Below are positions 39,760-46,310 of a DNA stretch of 46,310 bases, in pieces (positions within the stretch are counted from its first letter, which is position 1; each line of letters begins with the position of its first letter). A program made the position numbers and the translations under genes. The notes below the pieces were generated by a model that saw nothing but the letters and a program-made list of their open reading frames with translations, had not been told where the DNA came from and did no database searches. Source of the DNA: an uncultured Clostridia bacterium (GTDB lineage Bacteria; Bacillota; Clostridia; TANB77; CAG-508). The stretch is from NCBI GenBank assembly GCA_944391755.1, contig CALXUT010000037.1, positions 1 through 46,310 of the forward strand, read 5' to 3'.

Positions 39760-42144
39760 ATGAATTATGATGTTTTTATTAGTTATCATACAAAATCTGC
39801 TATAAACATAGCAACAGCTATATGTAATGAACTTGAAAGTAAAAAAATAAAATGTTGGTATGCACCTCGTGATACCGTAGATGCTTATGCTGGAAATATC
39901 ACAGAAGTGATTAATCATTGTAAAATATTTTTATTAATATTAAATTTTGAATCATCACATTCTTTTGATGTCTTAAATGAGATTAATATTGCTTGTGAAA
40001 GACTTAGAAGAAATGAACCTATTCATATAATCCCTTTTCAAATAGATGATAAAGAAGTTAGCCCTGATGCCAAATATTATATTGGCAGATTTCACTGGAT
40101 TGATGCACTAACACCCCCTATTGAAAAACGAATTAAAGAATTGTCTGATAGAATTTCTTTTCTTTTGAATAATACTACTGTTTCCAAAAAAGATACCATA
40201 TCTATAAATTATGAATTAAAAAGTACTCCTATCTTTTCAAATCCTGAATTTGTAGGAAGAGAAAATGAATTAAATCAAATTGAAGAACAACTAAATCAAT
40301 ATGATAGAGTATTTTTATATGGTATGGGTGGAATTGGAAAAAGTGAAATTGCAAAAGTTTATGCCAAAAAACATAAAAGCGATTACCAAACCATTATATT
40401 TGCAACTTATGAAAAAAGTATAATGAACACCATTTTGAATGATAAATTTTTTCATATAGAAAACTTTTCTAGGAAAGTGGATTCTAATGGTGTTGAAGAA
40501 TCAAACGAAGAATTTTTTGAAAGAAAATTACAGGAAATAAAAAATCAGTCTTCAGATAAGACATTAATTATTATAGATAATTTTGATACAGACAATGATC
40601 CTCATTTACAGACTTTATTAGAAGGAAATTATAAAATCATTTTTACAACGAGAAATGATTTGAAAGCATTAAAATTACCTATTATCCATATTCAACCTAT
40701 TGATAATAAAGAACAACTTCTTCAAGTTTTTAAAAATGCTTATGATATTTTCATTAAACCTGAAGATTTACCAATTATTGAAGAAATTATTGATCAAGTG
40801 AAAGGTCATACATTGGCTATCCAATTAATTGCAAGTGTTATGAAAGAAGTTCGTATAAAACCTGCCAAAATGTTAGAAGATTTAAAAAGTCAAGGAATTC
40901 GTCCTGATATGGATGGTGAAGTTCTTTATTCTTTCAATAATTATGACTCTATCTATAGCTGTATTTCTTTACTATTTGACCTTTCTGTATTGACTACACA
41001 GGAAAAAAATATCCTTATAAATTTATATTTTTTCCCAATATCTGGTTGTGGTTTCGAAGATTTTATGGAATTGTGTCAATTAGAAAGTGGTAAAGACATC
41101 AATAAATTAATCAAGCATAGTTTTATTACTTATGATTATATATCTGATACGATTTCTTTACATCCTTTGATAGCGACAATTGTGAAAAACGAATTGAAAC
41201 CAAATTTAAGCAATTGCCATACATTAATAGAAAATGTTGCAAATAGTTATGTATGGGGATTACCTATAGATGAAAAAGAAAAATTTGCTTCAATTGCCTA
41301 TTCGATTTATAATAAATTTCCTGATTTTACTATCTCTGAAGCAAAAATATATTTAGCGTTTAGCTACTTTTTTAGAGATATTAATGATTTTGAAACCTCT
41401 GAAAAAATTCTTTTTAAAGTACTAGCGCAAATTCAAAATGAAGATTCTAAAATAGAATTAAATATAGCTACTTTATACAAAGATATTGAATATTTATATT
41501 ATAAAAAATATGATTTTAAAAAAACAGAAGAGTATATTCTTAAAATTATAGATATTGCTCGCAATACAGATGATAAAGAATTATTAATTGAAGGGTTACA
41601 AAAACTAGCAGCCTTATATATTGATCAAAATGAAGCTGAAAGAGCAAAAACAGCATTAGATGAAGCATATTCTATTTATAAAGACAATTCTTTTTCTTCT
41701 AATGATTTATTGTATTTTATGTTTTTATACTATGCTAAAATCTACTATTTGTTACATGACTATGATAAAGCTTTATTTTATGCAAATTCTTGTTATGAAC
41801 CTATGGAAAAAAATAGCGAAACTGATACATCTAGTACCTCTACCAGTGTTTCTAAAATATTAGGGCAAATTTATATAGAACTAAAAGATTATAATAAAGC
41901 AATTGAGAATTTAAAAAACTCTGTTGAAATTAGAGAAAAATATTTAAATCCAAAAGATATAGGGCTCCTTCGTTCAAAAGAAGCTTTAGCAGATGCTTAT
42001 ATAGGAAATAAAGAATATGAAAAAGCAGATACTATTTTAACAGAAATAAAATCCATTATTGAAAGCAATTACTTTAATAGTAATACTTGGTATAATACTA
42101 TTTTAAGCAAAATAAAAGAATGTACAGAAAAGCTCACATCTTAA
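39760..42144 (+). CDS. TIR - NB-ARC (STAND NTPase) - TPR protein
   Basis: 794 residues, cytoplasmic. Residues 1-135 are a TIR domain: DVFISYH at the start, CWYAPRD (32-38), and Glu74 in VLNEI as the probable NADase residue. Residues about 160-475 form an NB-ARC/STAND NTPase: GMGGIGKSE Walker A (188-196), LIIIDNFD Walker B (269-276), TTRND (296-300), GHTLA as the GLPLA equivalent (349-353) and LHPLI as the MHD-like motif (467-471). The rest (about 500-790) is TPR-like helical repeats, presumably the sensor. By analogy with plant TNL receptors and bacterial STAND and TIR defence proteins, an activating signal on the TPRs would oligomerise the NTPase and switch on TIR NAD hydrolysis. No other subunit is adjacent. 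The RBS is AGGTGA. Confidence 0.9.
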   Translation: MNYDVFISYHTKSAINIATAICNELESKKIKCWYAPRDTVDAYAGNITEVINHCKIFLLILNFESSHSFDVLNEINIACERLRRNEPIHIIPFQIDDKEVSPDAKYYIGRFHWIDALTPPIEKRIKELSDRISFLLNNTTVSKKDTISINYELKSTPIFSNPEFVGRENELNQIEEQLNQYDRVFLYGMGGIGKSEIAKVYAKKHKSDYQTIIFATYEKSIMNTILNDKFFHIENFSRKVDSNGVEESNEEFFERKLQEIKNQSSDKTLIIIDNFDTDNDPHLQTLLEGNYKIIFTTRNDLKALKLPIIHIQPIDNKEQLLQVFKNAYDIFIKPEDLPIIEEIIDQVKGHTLAIQLIASVMKEVRIKPAKMLEDLKSQGIRPDMDGEVLYSFNNYDSIYSCISLLFDLSVLTTQEKNILINLYFFPISGCGFEDFMELCQLESGKDINKLIKHSFITYDYISDTISLHPLIATIVKNELKPNLSNCHTLIENVANSYVWGLPIDEKEKFASIAYSIYNKFPDFTISEAKIYLAFSYFFRDINDFETSEKILFKVLAQIQNEDSKIELNIATLYKDIEYLYYKKYDFKKTEEYILKIIDIARNTDDKELLIEGLQKLAALYIDQNEAERAKTALDEAYSIYKDNSFSSNDLLYFMFLYYAKIYYLLHDYDKALFYANSCYEPMEKNSETDTSSTSTSVSKILGQIYIELKDYNKAIENLKNSVEIREKYLNPKDIGLLRSKEALADAYIGNKEYEKADTILTEIKSIIESNYFNSNTWYNTILSKIKECTEKLTS

Positions 42145-42157
42145 TGTGAGCTTTTCT
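42126..42157. terminator. Bidirectional terminator inside convergent stops
   Basis: AGAAAAGCTCACA (42126-42138) pairs perfectly with TGTGAGCTTTTCT (42145-42157). The TIR gene stop is in the loop and the right arm meets the stop of the convergent minus-strand gene. Confidence 0.8.
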
Positions 42158-42744
42158 TATGGTTCTAATTTTAAAGTATAATAAAATTCTTTTACTTTTC
42201 CGTCTTCAGAATCAAAAGAAATTTTATATTTGTAATATGTTCCTGTTTCTATTCTCCCTACATTTATTGTTCCACTCATATTTGCTGTCGTAGTCGCTCC
42301 TGGTTCAACAGTCACTGTGCTTAATGTTTGGCTTCTAGGTGTAAAAGCATTTCCAGAATCTGCTGATTCTACTAATTCTATTTTACCATTTGTAAATGTA
42401 TATTTTGATCCATTTTGAATATGTAGTGTAATTTCTAAAGTTCTTGGTAATAATGCAAATCTAGAAACAACTTCCATTGTGGTTGTTATAGAATTCCCTA
42501 CACATTCTTCTTTTGTAACTCTTAGTAACTCCATTCCAAATAAATTCTCTACACTTGTAGTAGCTGAAAATCTATCTACGCCATTTTCATCAGTTCCTGC
42601 AGGTGGTACAATAATCTCTTCTTCTTCCATTTTTGCAATGGCAGTACCATGAATTGTGAGTTTTTCATTAAACATAGAGTATCCTGTTGCCATTGCAATA
42701 CATATTATCATCATTATAATCAATATATATGATGTTTTTATCAC
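42157..42744 (-). CDS. Second SipW-type signal peptide protein
   Basis: 195 residues. The N-terminus has a hydrophobic helix ending ATGYSMFNEKLTIHGTA, the SipW-class signal pattern also seen in the tasA-like protein. The mature part is a beta-rich domain with no cysteine pair for anchoring and no catalytic motif. It should be a substrate of the SipW encoded at 26483 and is probably extracellular. The start is a GTG at 42744 with a weak ribosome binding site (GAAAG), 19 nt after the HlyC/CorC-like gene, so translation may be coupled to it. It differs from TasA by a Pro-rich linker after the signal helix and a longer domain. Confidence 0.75.
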   Translation of the reverse strand: MIKTSYILIIMMIICIAMATGYSMFNEKLTIHGTAIAKMEEEEIIVPPAGTDENGVDRFSATTSVENLFGMELLRVTKEECVGNSITTTMEVVSRFALLPRTLEITLHIQNGSKYTFTNGKIELVESADSGNAFTPRSQTLSTVTVEPGATTTANMSGTINVGRIETGTYYKYKISFDSEDGKVKEFYYTLKLEP

Positions 42745-42763
42745 TTTCTTTCGTTTTTTTAAT

Positions 42764-44059
42764 TTATATTTCTTCGTTTTTACACACCTTTACTTTCATG
42801 ATTCTTTTGTCTTCATATTCTTCGATTTTAAATGTTAGTTCTTCTGTTTCAATTACTGGATTTTCTTCTTCTGATGGTATTCTTCCTAATTCTTCTTGCA
42901 AATATCCTGATAAAGTATCATAATCTCCTTCTGGTATATGAGATTCTAATAATTTATTGACATCGTAAATTGGCATACTTCCTGATAATATATAGGTTTT
43001 ATCATCAATTTTTTGGTATTCTTCTTCGATTTCATCATATTCATCATAGATGTCTCCTACGATTTCTTCTAGAATATCTTCCATAGTGATTAATCCAGCT
43101 GTTCCACCATATTCATCTATAATAATTGCGATTTGCTTTTTATTTTTTTGTAATTCTCTAAACAATTCGTTAATTAATTTACTTTGAGATACAAAATAGG
43201 CTTCTTTCATTAAATTTTTTATTTTAAAATTTTTCTTTTGAATATTTTTTAGTAAATCTTTTACATAAAGTACACCCTTTATTTCGTCTATTGTTTCATC
43301 ATATACTGGTATTCTACTATGCTTACATTCATCTTTTACAATTTCCTCTAATAGCTCTTCTGCACTAGTATTGATATCTACAGCAAATATATCTGTTCTA
43401 TGTGTCATGATTTCTGAAACTGTAATATCATTAAATTCAAATACATTATTTATTAATTCTTTTTCTTCTTCTTCTATTGTTCCATTTTCTTCTCCTTGGT
43501 CTACCATCATTTTTATTTCTTCTTCTGTCACGATCTCTTCTTCATTTTCTCCTACCCCAAATAGTTTAGATATCGCATTTGTTGTAATGGTTAAAAATTT
43601 TACAAATGGCGCTGTAATGATAGATATTGCTCTGATAATTCCTATTGTTCCAAAAGCTATTTTTTCATAATTTTTCATTGCAAGTCTTTTAGGTACTAAT
43701 TCACCAAATATTAATGTAAAGAAGGACAAAATAATTGTTATAATAATGATGGAAATGTTTTGCCAAACACTAACACCTATTGGAATAAGATTATTTAATA
43801 CTGGTGCTAACATATCTGCAAATGTATCTGATGCAAAAGCACTTGATAAAAATCCAGCAAGTGTTATTCCTATCTGAATGGTTGCTAAAAATTTACTAGG
43901 TGATTCTAACATTTTTTGAATTTGTTTAGCTTTCTTATTTCCTTCTTTAGCTTGTTTTTCTATTTTGTTGTCATTTAAGGATATAAATGCGATTTCACTG
44001 GCTGCAAAAAAAGCATTTAATCCTATTAATATTATTAAAACTAATATTTGTATAAACAT
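42764..44059 (-). CDS. CNNM/HlyC-CorC family membrane protein
   Basis: 431 residues. The DUF21 (CNNM) transmembrane domain spans about 1-190, with four helices. Two CBS motifs follow (about 205-325), including ITVSEIMTHRTDIFAVD and GVLYVKDLL, and then the C-terminal CorC_HlyC domain (about 340-425). Such proteins are linked to Mg2+ or other divalent-cation transport and export. Older names call them hemolysins, for which there is little basis. The start has AAAAGGAGAG. It lies upstream of the second SipW-type gene. Confidence 0.93.
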   Translation of the reverse strand: MFIQILVLIILIGLNAFFAASEIAFISLNDNKIEKQAKEGNKKAKQIQKMLESPSKFLATIQIGITLAGFLSSAFASDTFADMLAPVLNNLIPIGVSVWQNISIIIITIILSFFTLIFGELVPKRLAMKNYEKIAFGTIGIIRAISIITAPFVKFLTITTNAISKLFGVGENEEEIVTEEEIKMMVDQGEENGTIEEEEKELINNVFEFNDITVSEIMTHRTDIFAVDINTSAEELLEEIVKDECKHSRIPVYDETIDEIKGVLYVKDLLKNIQKKNFKIKNLMKEAYFVSQSKLINELFRELQKNKKQIAIIIDEYGGTAGLITMEDILEEIVGDIYDEYDEIEEEYQKIDDKTYILSGSMPIYDVNKLLESHIPEGDYDTLSGYLQEELGRIPSEEENPVIETEELTFKIEEYEDKRIMKVKVCKNEEI

Positions 44060-44078
44060 TATTTATAATACTCTCCTT

Positions 44079-45005
44079 TTAAGTTTGTCTTCTATCAATT
44101 GCATAACTACTTCCCATGATAGATTTTGCCATATGCTTAACTTGTGCTCCAACTTCTCCTATTTCTAATATATTGGAAAATCTTCCCTTCTCAGCAATAA
44201 CCACACCAATTGATATTGAAGTTAATGGAAATTGTTCTATAACACCTTTCCTATTTGCAACTTCTATATATCCTCTATCTAAATCTTCTTCAGTAAAAAA
44301 TTTTTCTACTTCTTTATCAAATGTAGCTATGATTGATTGACATATTTCATCTACTTCTGTTGTTGAAATGATTGCTATAAAATCATCTCCTCCTATATGA
44401 CCAATAAATGAGTTTTCTAAAAATAATTGGTGTATACATTTTAATATTGTTTGAGCTGTAAACTCAATGATTTCATCTCCTTTTAAAAAACCATAAACAT
44501 CATTATATGCCTTAAAATTATCTAAGTCTAAGTATAATACAGAAAATTCTTCTTTTTTAGAAATTCTTTTTTTCAATTCAGCATGTATCTGTACATTTCC
44601 TGGAAGACCTGTTAAAGCACTTATTCTTCTATTAATATTTAATAATCTATTTAAATTTTTTACTGTATAATATAAGTAGTCTGTATCAACTGGCTTTTTT
44701 ATATAATATTCTACTGACTCTTTTAATACTGCCAATCTGTGCTCTCTAGCCTCATTTGAAGAAACAACAATGATTGGTGTTATTTTATTATCTTCATCTT
44801 TTCTTATTTTTTGGCATAAGTCAATGATATCTCTATCAATCGCATCTTCATTGATAATGATTAAAAATGGGATATTTTTTAATGCAATATCAATTTGCTC
44901 AGTTTTTACACCAATAAATTTGAATTCTTTATCTGCTTTAAATAATTCTTTAAATATTGGTAGTGATGATTCATCATCATCGATTATATATATTTCTTGT
45001 ACCAT
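44079..45005 (-). CDS. Receiver-GGDEF protein with altered motifs
   Basis: 308 residues. Residues 1-120 are a receiver-like fold with DDD at 9-11 and Lys103, but the strand that should end in the phospho-acceptor Asp reads LIIINED (Asn52 or Glu53). Residues 125-305 are a GGDEF domain with LDLDNFK (Asp160, Asp162) and GGDDF at 205-209 in place of GGDEF or GGEEF. No inhibitory RxxD site is visible upstream of it. It may make c-di-GMP weakly, bind GTP, or act as a non-phosphorylated regulator. AGGAG supports the start. It lies 19 nt from the CNNM gene and 9 nt from the upstream Ig-like gene, so one operon. Confidence 0.85.
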   Translation of the reverse strand: MVQEIYIIDDDESSLPIFKELFKADKEFKFIGVKTEQIDIALKNIPFLIIINEDAIDRDIIDLCQKIRKDEDNKITPIIVVSSNEAREHRLAVLKESVEYYIKKPVDTDYLYYTVKNLNRLLNINRRISALTGLPGNVQIHAELKKRISKKEEFSVLYLDLDNFKAYNDVYGFLKGDEIIEFTAQTILKCIHQLFLENSFIGHIGGDDFIAIISTTEVDEICQSIIATFDKEVEKFFTEEDLDRGYIEVANRKGVIEQFPLTSISIGVVIAEKGRFSNILEIGEVGAQVKHMAKSIMGSSYAIDRRQT

Positions 45006-45014
45006 ATTTTACTC

Positions 45015-46001
45015 CTATTCATTATTAAATTGTACTCCTTGTATTGCCTCTAATCCATTTACATTTGTTACTAATACAATTAATTTATTCATTCCTTGTG
45101 TCATTTCAATTTCTCCATGATATGTTGTATCATTTACTTCAATTATTTGAGGTTCGCCATCATTATGTTCTATTTGAATTGTTGAAATTTCTTCATCATC
45201 TTCCGCATCTATTGTAAATACTAATTTATCATCTATAATGCTTGCTCCTAATTTTAAAGTTGGTTCTGTATCTCCAACAACTACTTGCTCTTTAACTGCT
45301 GTAACACTATTTACATCAGTAGCTTCTATTCTTAAAGTATGTTGTCCTGATGGAGCTGTTATTGTTCCTTCATATGTTGTTTCTCCTACATATATTGTTT
45401 CTTCTTCTCCTCCATCCCAACTGTATACAATGTAGTCAATCTCATCACCACTAGATACTGTTACCTGAACTCCATTTGCAACTGCTTCTAATGTAATTTC
45501 AGGTATATTTCCTACTGTAAATTCTTTTCTATATGTTACAGTTTCACCATTTTCTTCTGTAATATCTACGATTAGAGTATTCTTTCCTCCTAACAAATCA
45601 ATCGTTTCACTTATCTCTTTGCTATTATTTCCATTTATTATTACAGGCTCTTCTGCATTCCATCTATAAGAAACCGTTTTGATTCCTCTTATATGTTTTA
45701 TTGTTAATTCTACGGTGTTGTTATTATCATTTCTTATCATGTCTACTGTAGGTTTTATGCTACCTAATACAGTTTCATTTATCATTGCTCTTGCATATGC
45801 ACTTCCACTAATCATACATATCCCTAATATTATTGTACAAATTGCATAAAATATTACAATTCCATTAATACCTAATACATTTTTCTCTTTTGGCATTTTT
45901 GGTGTTTTTGGCATTTTAGTTTTGTTAGGTTTATTTCTATTATTATTGTTATTATATTGATTATTATTGTATTCATCGCCTGTTATTAATATCTGATTCA
46001 C
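45015..46001 (-). CDS. Membrane-anchored protein with Ig-like repeats
   Basis: 328 residues from a GTG at 46001 (GGGGTG upstream). The first 40 residues are cytoplasmic, very Asn-rich, with a Lys/Pro/Met repeat. One transmembrane helix (about 47-72) is followed by about 250 extracytoplasmic residues holding roughly three Ig/Big-like beta domains (about 80-165, 170-245, 247-328), with repeated WDGGEE-, YEGTI-, YHGEI-type loops and NTLIV/NKLIV strands. No enzyme motif. A surface or cell-wall-facing scaffold role is likely. The Ig repeats might bind glycans or proteins. It heads an operon with the GGDEF protein. Confidence 0.75.
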   Translation of the reverse strand: MNQILITGDEYNNNQYNNNNNRNKPNKTKMPKTPKMPKEKNVLGINGIVIFYAICTIILGICMISGSAYARAMINETVLGSIKPTVDMIRNDNNNTVELTIKHIRGIKTVSYRWNAEEPVIINGNNSKEISETIDLLGGKNTLIVDITEENGETVTYRKEFTVGNIPEITLEAVANGVQVTVSSGDEIDYIVYSWDGGEEETIYVGETTYEGTITAPSGQHTLRIEATDVNSVTAVKEQVVVGDTEPTLKLGASIIDDKLVFTIDAEDDEEISTIQIEHNDGEPQIIEVNDTTYHGEIEMTQGMNKLIVLVTNVNGLEAIQGVQFNNE

Positions 46002-46112
46002 GAAATCACCCCATTATTGTTATATTCTATCAAATTATATCATAAGGTATTTTAGTTGTAAACAAATTTGGTTAATTAATTTTTTCCAAAAAAATAAACT
46101 ATAGATATACAG

Positions 46113-46140
46113 AAAGCAGTAAGCTTAAACTTACTGCTTT
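46113..46140 (-). terminator. Terminator of the gene cut by the right edge
   Basis: AAAGCAGTAAG (46113-46123) pairs with CTTACTGCTTT (46130-46140). T-rich tails lie on both strands, with the minus-strand tail downstream of the partial gene at 46150. Confidence 0.75.
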
Positions 46141-46149
46141 TTACTCATT

Positions 46150-46310
46150 TTATATTACAAATTTCTTTATCGCAAATACGCCGATTGCTACAACTCCTAA
46201 TAGTCCTATTGTTAGTATAAAATATGTCTTTCCTGCACCTGTTGCAATAGATAAAATAACTTGTGCGATATCGATATCATCTTCTCCTTCTTGCTTATTA
46301 TCTGGTGTTG
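46150..46310 (-). CDS. C-terminal part of a membrane-anchored protein (partial)
   Basis: The frame runs off the right edge. The visible 52 residues are a short acidic stretch (NKQEGEDDID), a transmembrane helix (about 20 residues with LLGVVAIGVFAI) and a final basic tail (KKFVI). This is a tail anchor typical of surface proteins held by a C-terminal helix. There is no LPXTG motif. The extracellular part and the start lie outside the window, so the family is unknown. Confidence 0.7.
   Translation of the reverse strand, partial: TPDNKQEGEDDIDIAQVILSIATGAGKTYFILTIGLLGVVAIGVFAIKKFVI

Noticed and set aside
1..46310. CRISPR arrays, rRNA genes or intact insertion sequences
   Set aside because: No repeated spacer pattern, no rRNA sequence and no transposase with intact motifs were seen.

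Overview
The window looks like chromosome from a low-GC (by eye roughly 30% G+C), spore-forming monoderm of class Clostridia, probably an uncultured gut lineage. The support is a Gram-positive-type DNA polymerase PolC, Spo0A, a CwlD/GerS-like pair of spore-cortex proteins, AGGAGG-type ribosome binding sites, tRNAs with encoded CCA, and a SipW/TasA-type secretion cluster. I cannot name a genus from sequence alone. Almost every gene lies on the minus strand. The plus-strand genes are few and mostly small, membrane-bound, unfamiliar or defence-like.

Layout. 1-7.6 kb: a frameshifted zinc-ribbon gene (+), then a minus-strand group with a membrane-anchored protein, a PPC/DUF296 protein, an O6-alkylguanine DNA methyltransferase and a cytoplasmic alpha-amylase. 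An unfamiliar two-gene unit follows: a protein with repeated HTH-like modules and a sigma-like C-terminal half, and a 657-residue protein with a PD-(D/E)XK nuclease core. 7.8-13 kb: a small membrane protein (+), spo0A, a YigZ-family protein, a BaiN-type flavoprotein, tRNA-His and tRNA-Gln with two promoters, a DUF378 protein and a 303-residue coiled-coil protein. 13-25 kb: a secreted six-FN3 protein, an acyl-CoA ligase with a TetR regulator, a cluster of DnaA boxes, a DUF1294 protein, polC with two tandem OB folds, a palindromic element at the polC 5' end, a doubly frameshifted surface-protein pseudogene, and an Rpn-like nuclease that has lost its catalytic core. 25-29.5 kb: the tasA-like / sipW / DUF5305 secretion operon and a divergent coiled-coil gene.

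29.6-39 kb is a cell-envelope, division and spore-germination block: ddl, a small P-loop kinase, a class B PBP, mazF, a gerS-like gene, dus, rodA, minE, minD and cwlD. PBP, RodA and Ddl serve peptidoglycan synthesis. MinD and MinE position division. CwlD with GerS would modify spore cortex. At 39-42 kb, a deletion has fused the front of a NUDIX gene to the back of a kinase gene. Next to that scar sits a plus-strand TIR - NB-ARC/STAND NTPase - TPR gene, an NLR-like architecture of the kind used in anti-phage defence. 42-46.3 kb carries a second SipW-type substrate, a CNNM/HlyC-family membrane protein, a receiver-GGDEF protein, a membrane-anchored Ig-like protein and the C-terminal end of a further membrane protein cut by the window edge.

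The strongest leads for new biology are four: the TIR-STAND-TPR gene; the HTH-repeat/sigma-like plus PD-(D/E)XK pair, with a possible tiny hydrophobic peptide and a terminator in its leader; the 11-bp-phased TTACAT/TGTAAT arrays at nearly the same distance upstream of the tasA-like gene and the 303-residue coiled-coil gene; and a seven-box DnaA cluster far from any dnaA gene.
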